Positions 8,917 to 17,421 of a stretch of 64,000 bases of DNA are shown one piece after another. The notes beneath the pieces were generated by a model that was not told where the DNA came from, searched no databases, and saw only the letters and a list, made by a program, of their open reading frames with translations. Each line of letters starts with the position of its first letter. The stretch's first letter is position 1. Source of the stretch: an uncultured Desulfobacter sp. (GTDB taxonomy: Bacteria; Desulfobacterota; Desulfobacteria; Desulfobacterales; Desulfobacteraceae). The stretch covers positions 4,032,001 to 4,096,000 of the forward strand of contig NZ_OY762929.1 of assembly GCF_963666675.1 (NCBI RefSeq), read 5' to 3'. The position numbers were made by a program, and so were the translations under genes.

Positions 8917-10728
8917 ATGGTTCATCAGCCGGACGCCCCAAGGAAAGAGGTCCTTCAACGTGACAGCTGGGATCTGTCACCCATGTTTCCAACCATCGAA
9001 GCGTGGGAAACGCTTTTCCAGACACTGGAAAAAAAGATCCCCACCTACGATGATTTCAAGGGGACCCTTGCCCAGGGACCAGACAGGCTTTTGGCCTGCA
9101 TTGAGTTTGACCACGGTGTCGGGCGGGATATGGACCGTCTTTATACATTCGCCCACCTGAAAAACGATGAGGATAAAACCCAGTCGGACAACGAAAGCCT
9201 TTTCCAGCGGGCCACCAATCTTTACACCCGCATCGGGGAGGCCTCAAGTTTTATGTCGCCTGAAATCCAGGCGATCCCTTCCGAGCGGCTCACGGCGTAT
9301 CTTGATAAAGAGGCATTTAAGCCGTACCGGTTTTACCTGGAACAGATAATCCGGTACATTCCCCACACAAAGGATGCAGCCACCGAGCAGCTGCTGGCCA
9401 TGGCCGCCGAAAGCCTTGGGGCCCCCCAACGGATTTTCTCCCAGCTGGACAACGCCGATCTTAATTTCGGTACGGTAAAAACGCCTTCGGGTGAAGACTC
9501 TCCGTTGACCCACGGCAACTTTATTACCTTCCTGGGCCATAAAGACAGAGATTTTCGCAAAACGGTTTTTGATCAATATTACCAGACCTACCATGACCAC
9601 AGACACACCATTGCCGCAACCCTTGCCGCCTCAGTGAAAAAAGATCTGTTCTGGGCCCGGGCCAGGCAGTTTGACGCCGCACGACAGGCCGCTTTATTTT
9701 CGGATAATGTACCTTCGGACGTCTACGACAACCTGATCGACAATGTAAAAAAAGCATTTCCACCCCTGTACCGCTACCTTGATTTCAGAAAACAGGCCCT
9801 GGGCGTTGACGAACTGCACATGTACGACACCTATGTACAGCTTGTGCCGGACGTTGAGTTTCACATGGACTATGAAGAGGCTGTTGCCACCTGTATTGAG
9901 GCCCTTGCGCCATTGGGCAAGGACTATTGCAATTCCCTGGAGCAGGGTCTGCTCACAGGCTGGGTGGACCGGTACGAAAACAAAGGCAAACGAAGCGGGG
10001 CCTACTCTTCGGGATGCTACGATTCCAACCCATATATCCTGCTCAACTATGATCCGGATACCATTAACAGCCTGTTCACGCTGATTCACGAGGCCGGGCA
10101 CTCCATGCACACCTATCTTGCCAACACATCCCAGCCCTACCCCACCCACGGGTACACCATTTTTGTGGCAGAGGTGGCCTCCACACTCAATGAGGCGCTT
10201 TTGGCCCGGCATCTTCTGGGAAAATATGAGAACGACCCGAAAATGAAGGCCTACATCCTGAACCGGGAAATCGACAACATCCGGGGGACATTTTTCCGCC
10301 AGACCATGTTTGCCGAATTTGAACATATTGTCCACGGCCTGGCCGGTGACAACCAGGCCTTGACCATTGACACCTTTACATCGGTATACAAAAATCTTTT
10401 ATCCGTATACTTCGGCGACAAGATGGTCATTGATCCGGCGCTTACCCTGGAATGCCTGCGCATCCCCCATTTTTACTCGTCCTTTTATGTGTATAAATAT
10501 GCCACGGGCCTTGCGGCGGCCTTAGGTCTTACCCAGCGGATCATTGACAAGGGACAGTCGGCCGTGGATGATTACCTTAACTTTCTCAAGCTTGGTGGCT
10601 CCATGTTCCCCATTGACGAACTCAGGGTGGCTGGTGTTGACATGGCAACCATTACCCCGGTACAGGCGGCTGCCGCCCATTTTGAATCACGGATCAGCGA
10701 ACTGGAAACCCTGTGGCCTTCCATATAG
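8917..10728 (+). CDS. pepF: Oligoendopeptidase F (M3 family zinc peptidase)
   Basis: A cytoplasmic zinc metallopeptidase of family M3 that cleaves short peptides. The HEAGH zinc motif lies at residues 391-395, followed by a downstream glutamate in the VAEVASTLNEALL helix as in M3 enzymes. At 603 residues it matches the family. ATG 8917 is chosen because an AAAGGAG ribosome site sits just before it; an in-frame start 30 bases earlier lacks one. The insertion sequence ends 91 bp upstream, so expression may depend on what that element left. The end overlaps the trmO start by 16 bp, which suggests coupled translation. Assignment is secure. Confidence 0.94.
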   Translation: MVHQPDAPRKEVLQRDSWDLSPMFPTIEAWETLFQTLEKKIPTYDDFKGTLAQGPDRLLACIEFDHGVGRDMDRLYTFAHLKNDEDKTQSDNESLFQRATNLYTRIGEASSFMSPEIQAIPSERLTAYLDKEAFKPYRFYLEQIIRYIPHTKDAATEQLLAMAAESLGAPQRIFSQLDNADLNFGTVKTPSGEDSPLTHGNFITFLGHKDRDFRKTVFDQYYQTYHDHRHTIAATLAASVKKDLFWARARQFDAARQAALFSDNVPSDVYDNLIDNVKKAFPPLYRYLDFRKQALGVDELHMYDTYVQLVPDVEFHMDYEEAVATCIEALAPLGKDYCNSLEQGLLTGWVDRYENKGKRSGAYSSGCYDSNPYILLNYDPDTINSLFTLIHEAGHSMHTYLANTSQPYPTHGYTIFVAEVASTLNEALLARHLLGKYENDPKMKAYILNREIDNIRGTFFRQTMFAEFEHIVHGLAGDNQALTIDTFTSVYKNLLSVYFGDKMVIDPALTLECLRIPHFYSSFYVYKYATGLAAALGLTQRIIDKGQSAVDDYLNFLKLGGSMFPIDELRVAGVDMATITPVQAAAAHFESRISELETLWPSI

Positions 10729-11480
10729 AACCCGCAATAGCGCCCATTGGGATAATCCATACCTGTTTTAAGGAAAAATTCGGCATTCCCCGGCAGCCCA
10801 ACCTTGCGGACAGGGCTCCCGGGATGCTGGAGTTCCTACCTGAATTTGCCCGCCCCGAGGCTGTCAGAGGCCTTGATCAATTTTCCCACGTCTGGCTGAT
10901 ATTCCTCTTTCACGGGGCTGTAAAAAAAGATGGCAAATGGTCTGCCATGGTGCGGCCGCCCCGGCTTGGGGGGAATAAAAAGGTGGGCGTATTTGCCTCG
11001 CGCTCCCCTTTTCGGCCCAACCCCATCGGCATGTCCTGTGTCCGGCTTGAAGAGATCGAAATGACGGGCAAAGGACCGGTGCTTCACCTGACCGGCGTGG
11101 ATATCCTGGATCAGACCCCTGTGCTGGACATCAAACCCTATCTGCCCTATTCCGACCGCCTGGACAATGCCCGGGACGGCTTTGCGCCGGCACCGGACAA
11201 CAAGAGCTGCCGGGTCAATTTTTCCGGCAGGGCAGCGGACCAGATCCGGGAACGGGAAAAGATCATACCCAATCTGCAGACCATCATTACCCAGGTGCTG
11301 GAAAATGATCCCCGGCCCGCGTACAGCAATGCCCGATTCTCCCGTAAGAAAGAAGTCCCCCGGCCCGACGAAACGGATAAAGCGCGCGTATATGGTATTC
11401 GAATGTTTGACTTTGATCTCAAATGGCAGGCATCAGGCAACAGCATCCAGGTGATTTGCCTGGACCCGGCATCAGACTAA
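10713..11480 (+). CDS. trmO: tRNA (N6-threonylcarbamoyladenosine37-N6)-methyltransferase TrmO
   Basis: SAM-dependent methylase (TsaA/YaeB family) acting on t6A37 of some tRNAs. The N-terminal half carries family signatures: IGIIHTCFKEKFGIPRQP, the FSHVWLIFLFH block, and SRSPFRPNPIGMSCVRL, followed by LDIKPYLPYSD. The C-terminal part (about 165-255) is the usual smaller domain. At 255 residues it is normal length. The start is GTG 10713, inside the end of pepF (16-bp overlap, different frame). Homologues begin shortly before the PIGIIH segment, so this start fits. Confidence 0.9.
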   Translation: MAFHIEPAIAPIGIIHTCFKEKFGIPRQPNLADRAPGMLEFLPEFARPEAVRGLDQFSHVWLIFLFHGAVKKDGKWSAMVRPPRLGGNKKVGVFASRSPFRPNPIGMSCVRLEEIEMTGKGPVLHLTGVDILDQTPVLDIKPYLPYSDRLDNARDGFAPAPDNKSCRVNFSGRAADQIREREKIIPNLQTIITQVLENDPRPAYSNARFSRKKEVPRPDETDKARVYGIRMFDFDLKWQASGNSIQVICLDPASD

Positions 11481-11580
11481 CGGACATGGCCTGGCGGACA
11501 CAACAAACGGTGAAAGCATTTTAAGCACGGAATTCTATCTTCAGTGTATTTAATGATTTCCGTTGTTAAACTTTTTTTTT

Positions 11581-11672
11581 ATATGAAAGTACCAATAAGT
11601 TACTAAGTTACTTTCATTTTTTGTTGTGGGGCGAGCCTGGGTGTTGATAGACCAGGTCGGCCCATGGCCGTT
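11581..11672 (+). repeat. ~93-bp structured dispersed element, tandem copy 1
   Basis: First of two head-to-tail units downstream of trmO. It contains three possible stem-loops: GAAAGTA/TACTTTC, GCCTGG/CCAGGT, and CGGCC-CAT-GGCCG. It also contains a tiny reading frame starting ATGAAAG. A T9 run lies just before it (11572-11580). A diverged copy on the opposite strand at 47951-48045 shares the same length and order of stems, so this is a dispersed element, not a local accident. Confidence 0.75.
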
Positions 11673-11766
11673 ATATGAAAGAGCTCAGTAAGTTACCGAG
11701 TTCTTTCAACCTTCGTTGTGGTTCGAAGCCTGGGTCATGATAGACTTGGCTCGGCCCATGGCCGTT
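11673..11766 (+). repeat. ~93-bp structured dispersed element, tandem copy 2
   Basis: Second tandem unit, 94 bp. The first stem differs from copy 1 but still pairs (GAAAGAGCTC with GAGTTCTTTC, one G-T pair), while its loop (TAAGTTAC) and the last hairpin (CGGCC-CAT-GGCCG) are the same. Compensatory change in a stem with a constant loop points to selection on RNA or DNA structure. An in-frame reading frame of 21 codons starts at its ATGAAAG. The unit runs straight into the ribosome site (AGGAGG) of the broken gene at 11789. Confidence 0.78.
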
Positions 11767-11788
11767 ATATAGACAGGAGGGACACTTA

Positions 11789-12140
11789 ATGAAACTGCGA
11801 AAAATAAGACCTGACATTCGATGACGAATCCTTGACCCTGCTTGACATTGCCCGGGCAAACGGCTGCACCCCCAAAGATGTCTATGTGGCCATGTTGCCG
11901 CCTGAAGACACAACCCAGGCCGAAGTTTTTCCCGACCTCCCCTTCCCCGGCATCGGGAGGATGCGTTTAAACGATTTATGCCGCCGATACAACCTGGATA
12001 CCCAAAACGTAATCAACGGTCTCGGCGCCAGACAAATCAACGCCGAACCGGATCAAACCATCAAGGAAATCGCCCAGGCCAAAGGCATGGAACCCCAGAC
12101 ACTGTTTGAAGTCATTCACGAGGTGATCACCGCCTTGTAA
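11789..12140 (+). pseudogene. Small two-repeat protein gene broken by a frameshift
   Basis: A strong ribosome site (AGGAGGGACACTTA) precedes ATG 11789, but that frame ends after 11 codons (MKLRKIRPDIR). Skipping one base near 11807, in an A-rich stretch, joins MKLRKI to DLTFDDESLTLLDIA and gives a protein of about 117 residues. The downstream frame alone would have to start at TTG 11832 with no ribosome site. The product contains two related helix-turn-helix-like repeats (LLDIARANGCTPKDVY and IKEIAQAKGMEPQTLFE). Such repeats recall the tails of some small heme-related membrane proteins, but I do not recognise the family with confidence. It could be a mutation, a sequencing error, or a programmed +1 shift. 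It precedes a TonB receptor. Confidence 0.65.
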
Positions 12141-12164
12141 CATTATACAATACAGCTCGGCTCT

Positions 12165-12210
12165 AAAAGGGGCAGCGCCGGAAACCCGGCGCTGCCCCTT
12201 TTTCTTTTTA
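12165..12210 (+). terminator. Strong rho-independent terminator
   Basis: GGGGCAGCGCCG pairs with CGGCGCTGCCCC around a short loop, with A's before and a T-rich tract after. It ends the transcript of the small gene and separates it from the TonB receptor. Confidence 0.93.
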
Positions 12211-12285
12211 TGTATGCAAATATAGTTTGCATTAAAACACTATTTAAAAATATTCTATCTTAACCACCAAAGCTAACTTTTTAAC

Positions 12286-12314
12286 TTGACAACAAAAATA
12301 TCAGCCAATATAAA
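12286..12314 (+). promoter_or_regulatory. Sigma-70 type promoter of the TonB receptor gene
   Basis: TTGACA, 17 bases, then TATAAA, near-consensus, 29 bp before ATG 12343. No clear Fur box is visible around it. Confidence 0.72.
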
Positions 12315-12342
12315 CCACTAAACAAAAGAAAAAGGAGATTAA

Positions 12343-14223
12343 ATGAGAACCAAAATGCAGCTCATGGGATTGTTGATTTTACTGTTTCCATTACCGCTCC
12401 TTGCTGAAGTCAACATCACACCCACCGTAGTCACCGCCACCATGTCCGAAAAAACCCTGGAAGAGGCACCCGGATCAATTCAGGTCATTACGGCCCTGGA
12501 AATTGAAGAGATGGGGGCAACGTCTGTGGACCAAATACTGGCACAGGCTGTGGGGCTCATGGTATCCGAGGCCTCCGGGCGAGCCAGGGCCGTCAATATC
12601 CGGGGAACAGGCGCCAAAAGGAGCCTGGTACTCATTGACGGGCGGCGGCTGGCAGCCGGGTACAAAGATTTTACCAGCACCGACCAGATACCGGTGACCA
12701 TGATCCAGCGCATTGAGATTGTCCGCGGCCCCAGCGGGGCCATATACGGCAGCGATGCCGTGGGCGGCGTGGTCAACATCATCACCAAAAAGGCACCCCA
12801 AAAAACATCCGGCGGGGTGACGATCCGGTACAAAAGCCATCTGGATAAGGATTCCGACGGCGGCATGGGCTCCGCCTGGGTGGGGTCAACGCTTGGGAAA
12901 ACAACTTTTATCCTATCGGGGGCCGCCCAGCACATCGGCGGCTGGAATGATGATGGTGAGACGCCTGACGACGGCGACGACAAGGATCTCAATTCTGCGG
13001 CGGGACGAGTCGCCCATGCACTGACCGACACATCACACCTAAGCGCAGGGTTTGAATATTTTGACCTGGAACGTGAGGGAGAGCGATATTATCAGGGCCA
13101 AAGCCGTGAACGAAATGCCCAAGACCAGCGGTTCAATTACTTTCTTCAATACGACAATCAAATCACCCCGGACGGGGATCTCTTGGTTCGGGCCTACCGG
13201 TCCGAGCATGAAAATAAAATGCAGTTTTCGCCCACAGCGACCGTCACCAGCGAAGAGGATGCCCAACGTTGGCTGAACCAGGTAGAGGCAAGGTATATCG
13301 GACCGGTGATGGGCAACCATCTTCTGTCCGTTGGGGCGGAATTCCGTCAGGAAGGTCGTGAAGACAGCACGGGGGCGGATAATGACCTGGACAACACCAG
13401 TATTTTTATCCAGGATGAATTTGAAATCTTCTCTGCGTTGTATCTTACGGCCGGCCTGCGCTATGACAATCACTCGGAATTCGGCGGCCAATTTTCTCCC
13501 AAGGCCTCTCTGGTCTACGGCATTTTTGAGGAACTTCGGCTAAAAGCATCCATCGGCAAAGGCTTCAGGGCCCCGTCCCTGTCAGAACTGTTTGTCACCT
13601 CCTACCGCAACAAGGCAAAATATGTCTATAGTCCCAACCCGGATCTGGAACCCGAAGAGTCGCTCTCCTATGAAATCGGCCTTGAGGGAGGCAAAGGTCC
13701 TATTTCAGGCGGAATCACCGCGTTTAGAAATGATATCGACAATATGATCGACGCACAGTTCATACGCACCGAGGGTTCCGGAAAAAATAAAATCACCTAT
13801 TACCAATACCAGAACATTGCCGAAGCCCTCACCCAGGGGATCGAAGCCCGGGCAGACGTGAAACTGCCCTGGCACTTGAGCACCGGTGCCGGCATTACCT
13901 GGCTGGACACGGAAAATAAGGAAACCGGAGAAGAACTGGAAGGCAGCCCGGACGTAAAGGGCATTTTCAGGCTGGCCTATTATCACCCGGAGCACAAATT
14001 TCATGCAGCCACCCGCATCAACTATATCGGCGACCAGCATGTCTCCAATGCCGAAGACAAAAGCGGCTATGTTACTGTGAACCTTTATTTTTCAAAGGAT
14101 TTTGCAAACCGGTTACAGGTTTTCGCAGGCATTGATAATCTTTTTAATGAAAAAAAAGCCTATGACGGCCAGACATATATAGAACCGGCCAACTGCTATG
14201 CCGGATGCAGCATCCGGTTTTAA
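12343..14223 (+). CDS. TonB-dependent outer-membrane receptor
   Basis: Imports a scarce ligand (metal complex, heme, cobalamin or siderophore) across the outer membrane using TonB energy. The 626-residue protein has a signal peptide (about 1-20), a plug domain (about 25-155; VVTATMSEKTLEEAPGSIQV, then RGTGAKRSLVLIDGRR and GPSGAIYGSDAVGG) and a beta-barrel ending in Phe, as expected for BAM-assembled proteins. It has the CirA/BtuB style of moderate size. The AAGGAG ribosome site and a good promoter support ATG 12343. The downstream gene encodes a binding protein fused to a membrane domain, so the pair probably forms one uptake route. No tonB, exbB or ABC permease is in the window. Confidence 0.93.
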   Translation: MRTKMQLMGLLILLFPLPLLAEVNITPTVVTATMSEKTLEEAPGSIQVITALEIEEMGATSVDQILAQAVGLMVSEASGRARAVNIRGTGAKRSLVLIDGRRLAAGYKDFTSTDQIPVTMIQRIEIVRGPSGAIYGSDAVGGVVNIITKKAPQKTSGGVTIRYKSHLDKDSDGGMGSAWVGSTLGKTTFILSGAAQHIGGWNDDGETPDDGDDKDLNSAAGRVAHALTDTSHLSAGFEYFDLEREGERYYQGQSRERNAQDQRFNYFLQYDNQITPDGDLLVRAYRSEHENKMQFSPTATVTSEEDAQRWLNQVEARYIGPVMGNHLLSVGAEFRQEGREDSTGADNDLDNTSIFIQDEFEIFSALYLTAGLRYDNHSEFGGQFSPKASLVYGIFEELRLKASIGKGFRAPSLSELFVTSYRNKAKYVYSPNPDLEPEESLSYEIGLEGGKGPISGGITAFRNDIDNMIDAQFIRTEGSGKNKITYYQYQNIAEALTQGIEARADVKLPWHLSTGAGITWLDTENKETGEELEGSPDVKGIFRLAYYHPEHKFHAATRINYIGDQHVSNAEDKSGYVTVNLYFSKDFANRLQVFAGIDNLFNEKKAYDGQTYIEPANCYAGCSIRF

Positions 14224-14281
14224 GGCCCATAATTTGTTTGATTGTAACAGAACTTTCTTGTACTGCGAAAAGGAGAAAATC

Positions 14282-15784
14282 ATGCCCGAAAAAATGGCGA
14301 AACTGTTTATTATCACCTCTTTGTTTTTTCTATTGTTCTGCTGCATTGAAGGACTGATGTTTCCTTTAAAATTTGCGCTCAAATCAATTTGTTCAACCCT
14401 GTTTCATATCCCCGGGGACCAGATCAAGGCATTTTTTGGTTATTTTGTGGCCAAAATTCATACCCATGTCGGACTCATTGGGTGGCTGAGCGCTTCGCTC
14501 ATGGGAATCTTATACATTACGGTCCCAAAAATCAGCGGCCGGCAACGATACTATGCCTGGGCCGCATGGGGAAACTTTGGATGCCACACTGCCGGCGTAT
14601 TAATCCTGATCATTGGATTCCATATGATCGGTATTCTGGGGCTGACATCGGGATTTGCCCCGGGCTCCGAGGAGTTCAGGGCCGCATCGGATTTGGGCAA
14701 ACAATTTGTCATTGCCGGCGGTGTTTTAATTTTGATCTCTGTTTTGCTGTTCAGTTTAAATATGCTGCGAACCCTGCTGGTCAAAGGCAAGCGCACAACC
14801 CCGGCCATGACATCAAACAAGCCGGTTCAGAACAAACTGGCTGGGGCCACCGCCTTTCTTGCCGCGGGCATGATCCTTTTCAATACCGCCCCCGGCATGG
14901 CATCCGCCACCCAGGTACCGGAAAAAGCCGATGTCATCATCATCGGAGACCGGCTTGTGGATATCGCTTACAACCTGGGGGTGCTGCCAGCAGCCATGTC
15001 GGTGCGCTGTTCCCTCTGGCCGCTGTGTGACACCCTGAAAAACGCCACCCAGGTTTTAGGCTGTCCCAATTGCCTGCAAAAGAAAAAAGCCAAACCGTTG
15101 ATCAATTTTGCCAAAGCCCATCATATCAAACGCGTGATCATTGAAAAAGGTGAGCCGTTCTGCCTCCTGGTACCTGAACTGCATCCGGAAAAAACAGCGG
15201 GTATGCTTGAAGGCCACGGCTTATCCGTGACCATTGTTGAATATTCCCATGACTTGGATAAAACCGTTAACCGGATGGCCGCTCTTTTGGGGAAAGAAGA
15301 TAGAGCGCAAGCGCTTCTGGACAACTATGAAAAGAGCCTGGCTAGGACCATGAAAAATATAGAAACAAAGACGTTTGCAAAGCGGGTGGTGATTCTCAAC
15401 GGTGTATTCCAGGCATCCTCGGGCAAATCCTTTTTACGGGTGGAAAGTCCCGGGGGTTACGCCGATCAGTTCCTTTTATCAGTATTGAAAAGTACCAACG
15501 TCGGCAATGAAATGGTCACCCCGGGGAAAAAATCGTCCAAAGGCCATTATTCCATCCGTAAACTCGACCATTTAGTTACGGCCGCCCCCGATGCCATTAT
15601 CGTCACGGGAGACGGGTTTGCCGTCCAGAAAGCGCTGGACCGGGCACTTGTTCAAAATCCGAACCTGGCCGGCGTACCGGCCATAAAAAACCAGGCCGTA
15701 TACAATCTGCCCGGTTTTATCCAGTCCAGCCTTATTGAATACCCCTCCATTCTCGCCCAATGGGCATTTGTGTTGGCACGTTAA
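14282..15784 (+). CDS. Fusion of an oxidase-subunit-I-like membrane domain with a periplasmic binding protein
   Basis: 500 residues. The first ~170 form four membrane segments with an IHTHVGLIGW motif (H60, H62) like the heme-binding helix of cbb3/NorB-type subunit I proteins. Residues 184-209 look like an internal Sec signal peptide ending in MASA. Residues 210-500 form a binding protein of the BtuF/FepB type (COG0614), with family blocks such as VIIIGDRLVDIAYNLG and PDAIIVTGDGF. An unusual Cys set (C243, C249, C261, C264) may bind metal. The start ATG 14282 has AAAAGGAG just upstream; an earlier in-frame ATG lies inside the receptor gene. No ABC permease or ATPase follows. The embedded signal peptide strongly suggests two fused genes. 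Ligand unknown. Confidence 0.8.
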   Translation: MPEKMAKLFIITSLFFLLFCCIEGLMFPLKFALKSICSTLFHIPGDQIKAFFGYFVAKIHTHVGLIGWLSASLMGILYITVPKISGRQRYYAWAAWGNFGCHTAGVLILIIGFHMIGILGLTSGFAPGSEEFRAASDLGKQFVIAGGVLILISVLLFSLNMLRTLLVKGKRTTPAMTSNKPVQNKLAGATAFLAAGMILFNTAPGMASATQVPEKADVIIIGDRLVDIAYNLGVLPAAMSVRCSLWPLCDTLKNATQVLGCPNCLQKKKAKPLINFAKAHHIKRVIIEKGEPFCLLVPELHPEKTAGMLEGHGLSVTIVEYSHDLDKTVNRMAALLGKEDRAQALLDNYEKSLARTMKNIETKTFAKRVVILNGVFQASSGKSFLRVESPGGYADQFLLSVLKSTNVGNEMVTPGKKSSKGHYSIRKLDHLVTAAPDAIIVTGDGFAVQKALDRALVQNPNLAGVPAIKNQAVYNLPGFIQSSLIEYPSILAQWAFVLAR

Positions 15785-15800
15785 ACTTTCCATGTCATTC

Positions 15801-15823
15801 GCAGGGCGGCAGCACCGCCCTGC
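15801..15823. terminator. Hairpin between converging genes
   Basis: GCAGGGCGG and CCGCCCTGC pair perfectly around a 5-base loop between the ends of the fusion gene (plus) and the SLC13 gene (minus). No T-run is present on either side, so termination efficiency is uncertain. Confidence 0.55.
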
Positions 15824-15834
15824 AGACTACATAT

Positions 15835-17376
15835 TTATCCGGGTTTAACGGCCCACGCCGGCACCATGGACAAATCCACGCCCCACAATAACGGCAGCAG
15901 ATAAACAACGAATATTGTAATCAAAACGGTACCCAGAATATTAAGCCAGACACCGGCCCTGGCCATCTGCCGTATGGAGACACACCCGCTGCCGAAGACC
16001 ACGGCGTTGGGCGGGGTGGCCACCGGCAGCATAAATGCATAGGATGCTGCCACACAGGCTCCGATAATGGTGGCAAAGGGATGGACCCCCATGGCAATGG
16101 CGGCACTGCCCATGATGGGCACAAGCAGGGTGGCCGTGGCCGTATTTGAGGTAATTTCCGTTAGGAAAATGGTAATCAGCACCACCACGCCCACAAACAC
16201 CAAAAGACTGGTTCCCTCAAGGGCCCCCAGTTGGCCTGCAATATAAGTGGCCAATTCGGTCCGGGTAAATCCGTTGGCAATGGCAAGCCCGCCACCGAAA
16301 AGCAAAATTACATCCCAGGGAATCTTCACGGCGGTTTGCCAGTCAAGCAGGAAGGTCTTTTTTTTAAAATCCACGGGAATACAAAAAAGCAGAAGCGCCC
16401 CCATGATACCGATGGTCGCATCACTGATATAATTGAAATGGGGCATGATCCCATGTATAAAATCAGCCTTGGCCAAAAAGCCCCGGGAGAGCCAGAATGC
16501 CGCCATAAGGCACCCCACGGACACAATCTTTTTTTCGGCGCCCGACATGGGGCCAAGCTTTTTGATCTCGTCGTCAATGATGGCTGCCCCGCCGGAGAGT
16601 TCCAGGTCGCCCATGGGGAAAAGCAATTTGGTCAGGAAAAACCATGCAATCCCTAAAGTAATCACGGCAAGGGGCACACCGAAAAGCATCCACTGGCCGA
16701 ATCCAATTTCAATTTTGAACATCTTTTCCACCATGCCTGCCATCACCGTGTTGGGCGGGGTGCCGATAATGGTGGCCACACCACCGACGGATGCCGCATA
16801 GGCGATGCCCAGCATCAAACTTCTGCCGAAATTGAACTCAGGGCTTTCATCCACGCAAACGTATCTTAAATCATCGGAGCTGAGCCCGGTCACCTGGTTG
16901 ATGACCGCAAGCCCGATGGGCACCATCATCATGGCCGTGGCGGTGTTGGAGACCCACATGGACAAAAAGGCTGTGGCCACCATAAATCCCATGATCATCC
17001 GGGAAGGGCTGACCCCGACGGCCCGGATGGTATACAGGGCCACCCGGCGGTGCAGATTCCATTTTTCCATAGTTACAGCCAGGAAAAACCCGCCCATGAA
17101 CAGATAAATCAGATGATTGGCATAGGGGGCTGTGGCCACTTGAGATTTCATGACACCAAGAAGCGGGAAAAGTGCTATGGGCAACAGACTTGTGGCAGGG
17201 ATGGGAATGGCTTCGGTAATCCACCAGATTGCCATGAGAACGGTCACGGCCGCCACGCGCCAGGCTTCGGGTTTCATCCCGTGGGGAACCGGCAGCAAAA
17301 GCATTAAAATAAAAATAACCGGGCCCAAAAAAAATCCAACGGCCCTGCCCTTTCCAGCATCTACCATCTTGTTCAT
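15835..17376 (-). CDS. SLC13/DASS family sodium-coupled anion symporter
   Basis: An inner-membrane carrier of the divalent anion:sodium symporter family, which moves dicarboxylates, sulfate or similar anions with Na+. The 513-residue protein has about 12 hydrophobic segments and both SNT motifs (WVSNTATAMMMVPIG and ITSNTATATLLVPI), which line the sodium and substrate sites. The WWITEAIPIPATSLLP entry segment is typical. ATG 17376 gives the usual short cytoplasmic N-terminus, with a GGTAAGG-like ribosome site. The substrate cannot be read from sequence; dicarboxylate or sulfate would both fit a sulfate reducer. It is apparently a single-gene unit, followed upstream by the FRG gene in the same direction. 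Confidence 0.92.
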   Translation of the reverse strand: MNKMVDAGKGRAVGFFLGPVIFILMLLLPVPHGMKPEAWRVAAVTVLMAIWWITEAIPIPATSLLPIALFPLLGVMKSQVATAPYANHLIYLFMGGFFLAVTMEKWNLHRRVALYTIRAVGVSPSRMIMGFMVATAFLSMWVSNTATAMMMVPIGLAVINQVTGLSSDDLRYVCVDESPEFNFGRSLMLGIAYAASVGGVATIIGTPPNTVMAGMVEKMFKIEIGFGQWMLFGVPLAVITLGIAWFFLTKLLFPMGDLELSGGAAIIDDEIKKLGPMSGAEKKIVSVGCLMAAFWLSRGFLAKADFIHGIMPHFNYISDATIGIMGALLLFCIPVDFKKKTFLLDWQTAVKIPWDVILLFGGGLAIANGFTRTELATYIAGQLGALEGTSLLVFVGVVVLITIFLTEITSNTATATLLVPIMGSAAIAMGVHPFATIIGACVAASYAFMLPVATPPNAVVFGSGCVSIRQMARAGVWLNILGTVLITIFVVYLLPLLWGVDLSMVPAWAVKPG

Positions 17377-17421
17377 AACCTTACCCTTACGTCATTAAAT
17401 ATGGTTGTTCAAAGACAAGGA

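Noticed and set aside
11581..11766. Tandem units as integron attC sites or c-di-GMP riboswitches
   Set aside because: They lack the attC core words and the conserved c-di-GMP-I aptamer sequence, and the inverted copy at 48.0 kb is not a 5' leader.
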